DNA of 64,000 nt from contig NC_039517.1 in NCBI RefSeq assembly GCF_003672135.1, positions 11,990,601 to 12,054,600 of the forward strand, given 5' to 3'. Below are positions 54,059-64,000 of this stretch, piece by piece. Every line of letters starts with the position of its first letter. Position 1 is the first letter of the stretch. The position numbers were made by a program, and so were the translations under genes. Source of the DNA: Ooceraea biroi (lineage: Eukaryota; Arthropoda; Insecta; Hymenoptera; Formicidae). Under the pieces are notes generated by a model. The model made no database searches and was not told the origin of the DNA. It was given only the letters and a program-made list of their open reading frames with translations.

Positions 54059-54880
54059 GAATGTTTTTTTGTTATATTCCGCTTTTCTATGTCCAATTAA
54101 AGAAATTTCAGGCTGTTTGAATGTAAAACAAAATAAAAAAACAAAAAAACAGTTTTACAGTCATCTGATTATATTTTCCACAAAGTATAAATGTTATGTT
54201 GCTTCACGGACTTTATACGTCCCTGAAAAGTTAGCCAATCACTGCAGCGATGCCAAATTCTGGGTACAGTAGTATGGAGGGGATAATAGTGCAGATGATT
54301 CTCGTAAAGCACACAAGCTCTGCTCATTTTATCCCGAGCACTCACTCTGCTAAGTAGTGTTTCATCCGATCTCAAATACTTGAGCGACAAACCAATTCAA
54401 TCAGTTCTACAACGAAAAATATAGAAAGTTTGTACAAGCACGCACGCACACACAAAACGAAGTGTAAATCCGACCGTGCGACCTCCAATATAACAAAAAA
54501 ACATTCTATATTTTTCGTTGTAGAACTGATTGAATTGGTTTGTCGCTCAAGTATTTGAGATCGGATGAAACACTACTTAGCAGAGTGAGTGCTCGGGATA
54601 AAATGAGCAGAGCTTGTGTGCTTTACGAGAATCATCTGCACTATTATCCCCTCCATACTACTGTACCCAGAATTTGGCATCGCTGCAGTGATTGGCTAAC
54701 TTTTCAGGGACGTATAAAGTCCGTGAAGCAACATAACATTTATACTTTGTGGAAAATATAATCAGATGACTGTAAAACTGTGTTTTTTTGTTTTTTTATT
54801 TTGTTTTACATTCAAACAGCCTGAAATTTCTTTAATTGGACACAGAAAAGCGGAATATAACAAAAAAACACAGAATATAA
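54059..54880. repeat. Near-perfect palindrome, arms about 370 bp
   Basis: Left arm 54059-54425 and right arm 54503-54880 are almost identical in inverted orientation; an identical 73-codon open frame lies in both, which shows how few changes have accumulated. An end-like motif TGTTTTTTTGTTATATT occurs at the left edge, again in complement at about 54487-54504, and again at the right edge (about 54862-54878). No gene is implied by the duplicated frame. Confidence 0.9.
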
Positions 54881-55100
54881 TAAAAACATTTATAGTAAGT
54901 AAAAAAGTATTTATTATATGTATAAAGCTTTTAAGTCGCTTACAGCGCCACGTATAAAGAAAAAGAAAAAAAAGTGCTGTAGCGTGTTACGTCCCATTCG
55001 ACTTTGTGCACTTGAGTAACAAACTCATACAACGCAAGATATAGAAATTTTATACAAGGATCATAAAATTCATTTACTCTGTTATTTTTTATTTTTTACA

Positions 55101-58051
55101 ATGACTAATATTACGGATCTTCCCGAAGATGTGATAGAAAAAATTCTGGGTTTTAACGAAATCAGTGTCCAAGATTTCGTAAACTTTTTCTCCACGTGCA
55201 AGCAATACTATCAAATGCTTGAAAACAACAACAGAATTTGGCGGTTGAAATTTGATTACAGGTATTTTCTGTTTCCTTGTAATTAGATTTAATTAACAAG
55301 TTTAATTAGTTTAATCAAGATATTTTCGACATCAATTTTTAACAGTAAATAAGTATATAGTATTTATACTGTTTCATTCCCCTTACAAAATCATCTTCAT
55401 TGAAAGCTTTATAGAGCCGAAATTCTTCGCATGGCAACCACGTGTCTGCATAATGCAAACATGACGGACCTAGAACCACGTGGGCAGATCTTCTAGCATA
55501 AAAGTCACTTGCATTTAGTACAGAAGAAAATTTTCTTTCTATTCTGAATAATCTCTGCTAAATGATGTAATTTTGCATAGATGCCGTGATTTTCAGTCGT
55601 GTGCGTGTGCGTTTTTCATTTAAACTGGTAGTCCTGCATTGCGACGTACTGAGGATACATACACGTGTACGCACAGCGGCGCTAATGCTGTCCGTATATC
55701 CGTGTGACTCCTCACATACACAAACATACAGCGATAGGCGGGAGCGTGTGTAACCCGATCGATGTATGTGTATGTGTATGTGAGGAGTCACACGGATATA
55801 CGGAATCCGCCGGATTCCGTATTACGGATAGCATTAATGCCGCCGCGCGTACTTTATGATTGTATTATCTATTATATAAAATAGTGGGGCCGTTATTCAT
55901 GTTAGAATTTTAAGGAGGCCAGGTAAAAGCAACGATTTTTTACGCGAAAAGAAACAAGAAATTGGGTTTATTTAGCAACTAAATGTACAATGTGAAACGC
56001 GACTAATTCTTTGAAAAGAGACTCAACATTCGTCCTCGTTGACGACCGCTTGCACTTATTAAAATAACGCGAGTCTCCTCTCTTTAGATATTTTCTTAAT
56101 TTTTGTATAAGTAATATGTTTAATTTCAAGTTCCTTAAAATTTGTTACTATGAAAATGCTTTTATTTATACAAATAGATATTCAATGATTTGCAAAATTA
56201 TAGTTTTTTCTTTTAGATGGCCCGGTTTGAAAAACGTGTGGCAAAAAGATATGCGGAAAAGACACTTAAATTTTCAAAAATTGTTTAAAGCACGAGTACA
56301 ATGTATGAAAGAATTGCGGCATTTTTTGACACAAGTGGGCGGAAAGTACTACTGCAATTCTGATTCTAATGAGTGTTCGGAGTTATATATGGATAAGGAC
56401 TACAGTAGGTTGGGTATTTTCGATCCTTGGAATCATTACATGGATGTAATTGTCAATGAGGAAGACCTTAACTTATTGCTTCATCCAAATGAAACGACAC
56501 ATCACTTGTATTATTATTTATTTATGGATGAGTTAAAAAGTCTACATGAACGGTCGCAGAGGTGAGATTCAATCAATAATAAATATTTCTAAAAGTTTCT
56601 ACGGATAATTAAGTGATAATACTATAAGGTATATGTTAAGGAGATAAAATACTTATTGCACAATTAATATACAAAATGTTTTAATGTTTAGTGAACATAG
56701 GACTGATCTCACATATATTTATTATGGTAAAGAGCTTCTGGCATATGTGAGGCATCATTGTCTAAAACCCGTATGGTAGGAATTTATGAATCGTCCTGCT
56801 GAACAGCAGCTATTTGAAGAGATAATCACTTTTGTCACACAGTGGTTCAATCCTGAGATAGATATCTTTTATTCGGATATGGAAAAGGAGCTAGATCAAA
56901 TTGCACAAGATGTGATGGAATATCTTAAAATTGAGAATTTCAGACATCCAATATTCAAGATATCTCAAGAGCAGTTCTCAGTTTGGAAACGCAATGATCT
57001 CGATCAAGATCAATGGGACAACTGTGATGCAATACAGATTCTAGACATTCTTGTAAAGATATTCTTCCATAAACTAAAGTATCACGAAATTATATTATCT
57101 GGAACAGTAAATATCATTCGAAACTATCTTATGTATAAATTACTTAAATTATATTTTATAATACATTACGATCAGATTATGTTATATCTACAGCTTCTTA
57201 TGTATTGTTCCTTATAAAGGATAATATTTTTGTTTCTTAAATTGTGACAGATTTTAAGAGAAAAAAATGTGTATATCGTACCGGTGGCAATCCTATTCCA
57301 GAGTATTGCAAGACGACTCGGTATACGCTGCGATCTACTGTTTTCCTAAACTTGACTTATTGTCGGAAAAGTATTGGTTATTAAAATGGAAGCCAAAGTA
57401 TGGTTAAACTAATTTTAATTTGGACTAATAATATCCTTCTTAACTTATCATTTTTCTTTCGCACTTATGTATACCTTTTCATTATTTTATTGCAGTAGTG
57501 TAACAAACGAGTATTTTTATATTGATATCTTATTCGATAGAATCATTCTCAATGAAAATGACTGGTCCAGAATGTGTGAAGTTATAGGATGTCAGATAAA
57601 TACTGATATATATCGTAAACTAAATGTCTCAGAGGTAATTATATATAATATAGTTTATAATATAGCAGATCTTCAAATGGAACAAGAATTCTTAAAAGTA
57701 ACAAGATTCAAATACAATAATTGGTCACAAACATGCAAGTTGGTATAAATATGTTAAATTACTGACACATTCGTTTCTAAATCCAAAACAATTTTTCGTT
57801 TTTCAGAATTTTAGTTTAATCTATGAATGTAATGTTTGTTTTAGTTGACGTTAGAATTGGGTGACTATTTTATATCGAGACGAAGTCGTTTTAATACTAA
57901 TATAATTTATGGTTATATCATTCCATACTTGGATAAAGCAACTCGTTGGTTTCGGAAGCTTGAAGATCTGGTAAAACAAGAGGAAGAATATCTGCCGACC
58001 TTAATACGGGAAGAAGAAGATGTAGTTGCTTTCAGAAATAGATTACACGAG
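55101..58051 (+). pseudogene. FBXO21-like gene, copy A (5' part only)
   Basis: Six exons: 55101-55261 (F-box: LPEDVIEKIL...FVNFFSTCKQYYQML), 56217-56561 (RWPGLKNVW...HHLYYYLFMDEL), 56692-57143 (YYGKELLAYVRHH), 57251-57402 (transglutaminase-like core 2 region, AILFQSIARRLGIRC), 57496-57634, 57845-58051. Known family: F-box protein 21 is a substrate receptor of SCF ubiquitin ligases, with an F-box, a SirB1/transglutaminase-like core and a YccV-like domain; the YccV part is missing here. Lesions: TAG in exon 3 (after KPVW, about 56777), a one-base deletion in exon 4, and the exon 3 donor changed from GTAAGT (in copy B) to TTAAAT. Introns carry small elements. Copy B follows on the same strand. 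Confidence 0.75.
55674..55846. repeat. Inverted-repeat element in copy A intron
   Basis: CCGTATATCCGTGTGACTCC at about 55689 and its complement at about 55784-55803 form arms around ACATACACAAACATAC; GCGGCGCTAATGCTGTCCG mirrors GGATAGCATTAATGCCGC further out. The same arm motif occurs at about 45175. Confidence 0.75.
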
Positions 58052-59197
58052 GTACCTGAATAAATTTATAAGCAAAGAAATGAGATTCTTGTAGTTTTCT
58101 CTTCTTTCTTTTGCGTAAGATTGATTAATATATTTTTACGTAATGAGAATATAGAACAATTGTAATGCTGGTATTGTGTATATTAATAATTTATTTAGGT
58201 TTTTACATAAATCTTTTCGTTATAAGTACTGATATGGCTTGAAGTAAGCGTATTACATATTTGTATTACATATTTATCTGCTGGAAGAAAAGTTTTCTAA
58301 ACAATTCTCGTGTTTCCACATATAATATATTTATTTATATTGCTTTTCATATATTGTTTTCCATAATGATTACGATAACATACCTACCCGAAGAAATGGT
58401 ACAGACAATTCTGAACTGTAACATTATCAGTTTCCAAGATATTGTAAATTTCTTCTCCACGTGCAAGCATTTCTATCAAATGATCAACGACGAAAATGCA
58501 TTCTGGCGACAGAAATTTTATAAAAGGTGTTCCGTACTTTTTTATATATCGCTTTTTTTATTATGATTTCGTTTGGGTATTTCGCGACGTCGTACGTCAC
58601 TGGGCTATTGTCGCCGTTTCGTTGTTTTTCCCGAGTCGCGCGGCGCGAACGCGAGCTCGTAGAGCCAGAACGAGTCCGTACGGGCATGCGAACAGAAGCA
58701 GAAGCAGCCCAAGTATATTTTTATATAGTGCGATTAGTGGACCGTAAAAAGTAAAATCGTTTGTGCTCTAAATATAATAAGTAAAACGAAGCTCAAAATA
58801 TTTTCTCGCCCCACCTGGAAATACGTGGAGACGAGGGCGTCATTACAGACGCGGCGGATCGACACGACACAGGGTCGTGGCTCGATTGCATCGAAAGGTG
58901 CGACACCGCGCACGAGGCACGGAAGCTTCACAAAACAAAAGGTATTATCTATTTTTTTGTATTATATTTTCTTTCTTTTCTTTTCTTCTTTTCTTCTATT
59001 TTCTCTTTTCTTCTCATTTAAAATAGTTCCGCCGTTGTGATTGATTGTAAATTGTAAGTATTGATGATACATAAATTACACATGTACGTGTACTTCACGA
59101 CTGTATAGTAAATTATATTATGCATTTATGACACTAATTTTTAATAAATATCAAATATAGTACAGTTTGTTCCGCCAGGAAAATTCACAGTAACAAT

Positions 59198-59283
59198 TTT
59201 TTTTACGACAACACTGGCAACTTTATTAAAACGTCGTTTTTTCTGAATTTTAATAAAGTTGCCAGTGGTGTCGTCAAAAAAAA
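59198..59283. repeat. 86-bp hairpin in copy B intron
   Basis: AATTTTTTTTACGACAACAC mirrors GTGGTGTCGTCAAAAAAAATT with an internal CTGGCAACTTTATTAAAA arm. Confidence 0.85.
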
Positions 59284-61796
59284 TTGTTTAATAAATATGT
59301 TTTTTTTGCTGCTTTATTCCTCTTACAAAGTTCACGTTATTCAAACAGCTTAGAATCGAATTTCTTTGCGACCACGTGTCTATACGTGTATATACTATGT
59401 AGTACTGTGCCTATTGTAAGCGACCGATCAGTGTTTCTCATCCTAGACATAAGGGGTAGCTTAGTGGACTATACGCATGCGCGTATACTTTATGACTCTC
59501 TATTATACAATACGTTTTACTTGTTGCTGCTCAAAAACGTTTAAGAGTTTTATTTTACACGTTATTGGCAAAATTAAGTATACCCTGTTCTTACATTATT
59601 ATTCCAGTTGGCCTGATTTGAAAAACATTTGTAAAGAAGAGGAGCACAAAGAATGTCTAGACTTTAAGGAATTAGTAGGAGCACGATTAAACTGTAGAAA
59701 AGAATTGCACCCTTTTTTGACGAAATTGAGCGAAAAGCATTATTATTGCTTTTATGAATCTTTGTTGAGTGAAGATATTACTTGGCGCATGTGGTTGGAC
59801 GAGTATCGTTATCGGAGCCACTCGAAAAAAGTATTTGTCGAGGAGAAAGAGCTTGATGCATTAATGCATTCTAATAAAGTGACACATCACTTGTATTATT
59901 ATTTACTTATGGATAAGTTAAGAAGTTTATATAAACGATCATAGAGGTGAGATTCAATCAATAATGAATATTTTTAAAAGTCTCTACGGATAATTAAGTA
60001 ATACTATAACGTATATGTTAAAGAGATAAAATACTTATTGCACAATTAATATACAAAATGTTTTAATTTTTAGTGAACATAGGACTGATCTCACACATAT
60101 TTATTACGGTAAAGAGCTTCTGCCACATGTGAGGCATCATTATCTAAAACCCATGTGGCATGAATTTATGAATCGTCCTATTAAGCAGCAGATATTGGAA
60201 GAGGCGGCAACTCTTGTTGCACAATGGTTCCAACCGGAGCAACATATCTCTTACTCGCATGTAACAACGGAGCTGGAGAATATTGCACAACAAGTGATAG
60301 AGCGTCTTGAAGTTGTGAATCCTCAGCATCAAATATTCTCGGTATCTCGTGAACAGATCTCGTCTTGGAAATCCAATAATATCGATAAAGATGAATGGAA
60401 CAACAGTGATGCAAGAGAGATTTTAAATATTCTTTCCGAGATATTATTTCAGAAACAAAAGTTCCAAGGAATTAGAACTTTTGGGAATACAGATTTCCTT
60501 CAAAACTACTTATGTGTAAATTACGTAAGTTATAGCTTATAAAACATTAGAATCAGATTATGTATAGCTTCATATTATTTTTTAAACGCTAATATCTTTG
60601 TTTCTTAAATTGCGACAGGTTTTAAAAGAAAAGTGTGGTTATATTGTTCTACTGGCAATCGTATTCTAGGCTGTTGCCAGAAGACTTGGGGTATGCTGTA
60701 ATCTGTTGTCTTTTCCTGTACTTGAAGTTTCGAGGGAAGATTATTGGTTATTGCAGTGGAAGCCAAAATGGTTAAACTAATTTTTATTTGGATTAATTAC
60801 ATCTTTCTTAAATTTTCATTTTTTTCGAACTTATATATATTTTTCCATTTTATTTTATTGCAGTAATGTAACAAATCCTGATGATGAGGTTTTGTATATC
60901 GATGTCTTACACGGTGGAATCATTTTAAATAAAAATAACTGGTCCAGAATTTGTGAGGTTGTACAATGTTCCATAAGTTCTGATGGATATTACAGAATAA
61001 ATTCCTTAGAGGTAATTATGTATAAAATATCATATCTATTAAATGAAATAAGAATTCATAAAATTAACGATTCAAATATAAGTAGTCACAAACACATGCA
61101 ATTTGGTATAGATTTATTAAATCTCTGATACATCAAATTCGTTCATAATTCAGAAAAACAATGTTTTGTTTTCAATAATTTTAGTTTTATTTATGAATAT
61201 GATGTTCGTTTTAGCTGACAGCATATTTGAGTTCCTGTTTTGCTGCAGCAGACGATTTTGTTGATTCTGTTTATCATCACATAAACTGGAAGAATGAAGT
61301 TTGTTGGTTTTCGAAGCTTCTACTTCTCTTAAAACAAAAAGGAATATATATAACGATGGTAAATTCTGATATGTGGAGACCAAATTATGGAATGCTTGTT
61401 ACTTTTTGTAAGTTGCTACAGGTACGTCAATAAATTTATACCTAAAGAAAAGAAACAAAAATAAAATTTCTGCAGTTTTCTCGTTTTTCTTTTACGTAAG
61501 ATTAATTCATGTTTATTGATTAATATATTTTTGCATGATGAAAATGTCTCCATATAATAATGAACTTTATTTAGTCTTTTACATAAATCTTTTCATTACA
61601 AGTATCGATATGTTTTGAAGTAAGCATATTATCACATATTTGTCAAGATATTTATAAAATATCTGCTGGAAGAAAAGTTTTCTAAACAAATTTCGTGTTT
61701 TTACATATGTGCAGACTGAATACATTATTATACACAATCCAAGCAGATGCATCGATTTTGCACGAGATATAGTAATAACCAGGAGCAGATCTGGGG

Positions 61797-61829
61797 TATG
61801 TGTGTGTGCGTGCTCGTGCATGCGCGCGC

Positions 61830-61897
<68 letters not shown>

Positions 61898-61898
61898 T
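61797..61898. repeat. (TG)n microsatellite
   Basis: A TG run of more than 30 units with a CGCGCG interruption, in copy B intron 6. Confidence 0.95.
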
Positions 61899-62785
61899 CT
61901 ATAAAGATTCTATACCATGTGCACATAAAGAAACATAAGCAGAATATTCTGCGGATAATTATGTTATTTTAGTTATTTTACATCACGATGACATTCTGAA
62001 AAAGATGATCTCCTTATATAATATAATACAAGAGGAAAAGGAAGCATAAATGTATAAAAATGTAGAAATGTAGATTCTAATCTTGATTGTGCATTAAATT
62101 TGAGCAGTTCGCGAGCGTTACTGACGATGGAAACCGCTATTATTATATACTTATGTAGACACCACAAGTCGTTTACTCCAATTTACCTCCTTTCAAAAGA
62201 TCATCTCTTTTGGAAATGTGTTTGAAGTTACAACAGAAACAGATTACTACAAATTACCAGAAAGATATAATTATTTCGTATCATTACTTTCCACTTTCTA
62301 GTCATATGAAGAACATTTCACGCCCGAACCGAAAAAGAGGACACCAGAAATGAGATTCGCGGTTGGTATGGTCGTGAAAAATGTCCAGGTGGATCTGACA
62401 GGCGTGATAATCGGATGGCTGGACACAAAAACCTTGGCAAATGTATCCCGATTTGCCAGACGGATGTTATTACATAGTCCTTTGCGAAGACTTGCCACCT
62501 GAATTTCAAGGTATAAACACACACTGTATTATATAAATTGTGTTATTCCGAGTTATGTATATTTACTATATATAGTAATATGCATGTATATCTTTTATTT
62601 CAGTGACTTTGGAAATGGTAGATAAGCCAGAACCTATCAATACCGATGAAATCGGCAGATACTTTTCCAATTTCAATGGTAGTTTTTATACGCCAAATGA
62701 AGTGCTGGCAAAAGAGTATGCAGAAGACGTGGTATACTTAACTACTCACCTGTTACGACAACTTACCCTTAATATCAACCCTTAA

Positions 62786-63566
62786 TATCACGGAAGTATT
62801 CTTTTTTAATAATATAATATTTGTATACACATATAACATTTTTAATATTGTTTATCTCGTTTTTAATGATTAGAAAATTATATAAGTCGGAAAAAGTTTG
62901 TCGCATTTTCGCTCTGTTGGAACAGATTTAGCTATATTAGGAAAAATCGGTCTCTGTCTGAGGGTTGGTCAGGTAAATCGATATCTATGGTTGTATTGGG
63001 TGAAACGATGTCGGTATTTATACCGGGCAAGAACATGCACTTTCCTACCTTGCAGAGTTTTGTATCGGGTTGCATGTGTCGCCGGTGATGGCACAACAAA
63101 ATGGAACACGGTAAATTCTACATAGCGGGGTTGTAGATTTCAAGATTACGTCTACACGGATTATTTACGTTTAATTTTCTAGATACTAATAGAATGAAAA
63201 GAACGAACATGATATTATATTAGAAATATATGAATCTTATGTATGATTAAATATAACTCTTCTGTAAAAAAAATCTTGAATATATAACACAATTGATAAA
63301 ATAAATATTCTTTATCGAAATCGGGAATCAAAATTAATGTACGTATGACGTTCAGAAACTTTTTGCTCCTTGATATCAATTTGAATTTTTCATTTAATCT
63401 GCAATAATCCATAGAAACTGAATAATTTACAAAGAACCCTTGAATAAGAACAATACTTGCAAAGAATAAGACTTTCTTCTCATCAAAATCGCGATTTATT
63501 CTCGAAATTTTCAAACCATCTGTCCGGATTCGAATCATATAGGTGCAAGCGTAACCATTAGTCGCA
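62786..63566. other. No gene seen
   Basis: Open frame at 62898-63125 shows no domain and reads no better than alternatives. 63140-63560 is AT-rich. Confidence 0.45.
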
Positions 63567-63738
63567 TTATGATTCGTGCATCTTTTTATCGTTATCGTTT
63601 ACCGAGCAGGCGATAACGACGTTCATCTTGACGACGCGACGTAAACGACGGGTTCCTCGTCGAGGAGGCTTAGCTCGCCGCAGACGTAATCGACGGAGAA
63701 GAAGGAAGTCCCAGCGTAGAGTGGTTCGATTTCGGTGA
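63567..63738 (+). pseudogene. Arginine-rich small frame, broken
   Basis: A frame beginning MIRASFYRYRLPSRR ends early, and an adjacent frame (about 63630-63738) is dominated by arginine (RRKRRVPRRGG, RRRRNRRRRRK) and ends TGA at 63736-63738. Basic DNA-condensing peptides sit next to capsid genes in several DNA virus-like elements, so the location before a capsid-like frame is suggestive. No family is certain. The two frames are not contiguous as the sequence stands. Confidence 0.4.
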
Positions 63739-63744
63739 GGTGGG

Positions 63745-64000
63745 ATGGGGGGAGGGGGACAGAGATCTCAGCTGGAGAAACCGCGATACGTGATCTTTGC
63801 ATTGCAGACTGGGCGAAAAAATGTAATGTCCCAAGACGTTACTATATTCGACGACTGCAAATTAACCAACGTGAAACTGTATCTAAACTCGGAATGTTAT
63901 CCATACGACGACCTGAATTTGGATTTTGAGAGGAACAAATACGCCATCCTGTACGACATGTATTCACGTTTTCGTAGGGCGTATTATGGATGCGACTGCG
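63745..64000 (+). CDS. Capsid-like protein, partial at window edge
   Basis: ATG at 63745 opens a frame with no stop to the window end (85 codons): a Gly-rich start, then LEKPRYVIFALQTGRKN, CKLTNVKLYLNSECYPYDDL, and RNKYAILYDMYSRFRRAYYGC. The pattern resembles the later half of the double-jelly-roll capsid-like protein found in Polinton/Maverick-type (adintovirus-like) elements and widely spread in insect genomes. That assignment is from memory of motifs and not certain. The actual C-terminus lies beyond the window. Confidence 0.4.
   Translation, partial: MGGGGQRSQLEKPRYVIFALQTGRKNVMSQDVTIFDDCKLTNVKLYLNSECYPYDDLNLDFERNKYAILYDMYSRFRRAYYGCDC

Larger units (their letters stand above)
58366..62785 (+). 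pseudogene. FBXO21-like gene, copy B (with YccV-like end)
   Basis: Eight exons: 58366-58526 (F-box: LPEEMVQTILNC...FFSTCKHFYQM), 59608-59946, 60074-60524, 60619-60770 (AIVF*AVARRLGV, DYWLLQWKPK), 60864-61011, 61215-61421, 62302-62510 (YccV-like: RFAVGMVVKN, GVIIGW, then DGCYYIVLCEDL), 62604-62785 (IGRYFSNFNGSFYTPNEVLAKEY, stop TAA). Splice sites are preserved. Lesions: CAG-to-TAG changes at the end of exon 2 and inside exon 4, and a frameshift between GVIIGW and DGCYY in exon 7. Otherwise the family architecture is complete. It is either a recent pseudogene or a gene with sequencing errors. Exons 2-6 match copy A, including intron sequence. Confidence 0.78.

Noticed and set aside
54169..54761. 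Identical 73-codon frames on opposite strands
   Set aside because: They result from the palindrome. No domain or promoter supports a gene.
61579..61938. His/Thr or Cys/Val-rich frames over the TG repeat
   Set aside because: Low-complexity translation of a microsatellite.
62898..63125. 75-codon frame after the F-box gene
   Set aside because: All three forward frames look equally plausible or implausible; no domain, so not annotated as a gene.
1..64000. tRNA, rRNA or snRNA genes
   Set aside because: I found no cloverleaf arms, A/B box pair or rRNA-like sequence by eye; a covariance-model scan would be needed to exclude small ones.

Overview
The window reads as a transposon-rich, gene-poor stretch of an insect nuclear genome. 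It is AT-rich, has GT-AG introns of 70-130 bp, arthropod-type TCAGT initiators, many long inverted repeats, and a mix of Tc1/mariner, hAT, Harbinger, Transib, P, CACTA, Ty3/gypsy, non-LTR and foldback elements. The combination (DUF4806-type CACTA companion, C2H2/SAM two-gene element, several mariner clades) is most familiar from Hymenoptera, especially ants. That assignment is inference. No tRNA, rRNA or prokaryotic operon is visible. One 100-bp run of N lies at 8216-8315.

Region by region. 1-2085: two decayed Tc1/mariner transposases. 2139-4740: a Ty3/gypsy pol fragment on the minus strand, split by a complete 1260-bp mariner. 4925-6661: a truncated hAT transposase abutting a 5'-truncated non-LTR fragment. 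6662-9283: two inverted copies of a Tc1/mariner-like gene around the N gap. 9850-11408: a three-exon Harbinger transposase. 11537-12346: a non-autonomous inverted-repeat element. 13004-15064: a Transib (RAG1-related) transposase. 15290-17728: small inverted-repeat elements. 17849-39341: a host transposon with two genes (C2H2/transposase-like, then SAM-domain), opened by three insertion sites. 39660-47770: hairpins, tandem repeats, a TTAA-flanked element and a 1.8-kb foldback. 48078-53071: a broken multi-exon tyrosine-recombinase (Crypton-like) gene with a solo LTR in its intron. 54059-54880: a near-perfect palindrome. 55101-62785: two tandem FBXO21-like genes, the only cellular-type genes seen. 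63630-64000: an arginine-rich stretch and the start of a capsid-like reading frame running off the edge.

The main structure is nesting that can be read to the base. In the 17.8-39.3 kb host transposon, a 245-bp solo LTR (duplicated target CCGAA) interrupts gene 1; the LTR holds a 5.2-kb P element (AATCGGAAGT); the P element's transposase holds a 568-bp insert (ATATT). Further on, a 5.84-kb CACTA element (AA) interrupts gene 1 again, and a foldback element (TAATTAAC) sits between gene 1 and gene 2 and itself holds a 1.94-kb LTR-like element (TGTGC) with two unrecognised ORFs. The reading frame across the LTR, CACTA and 568-bp sites closes exactly when each insert and one target copy are removed.

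Three things look least like textbook material: the small spliced gene on the opposite strand of the P element, the two unknown ORFs inside the 1.94-kb LTR-like element, and the C2H2 plus SAM gene pair as one mobile unit.
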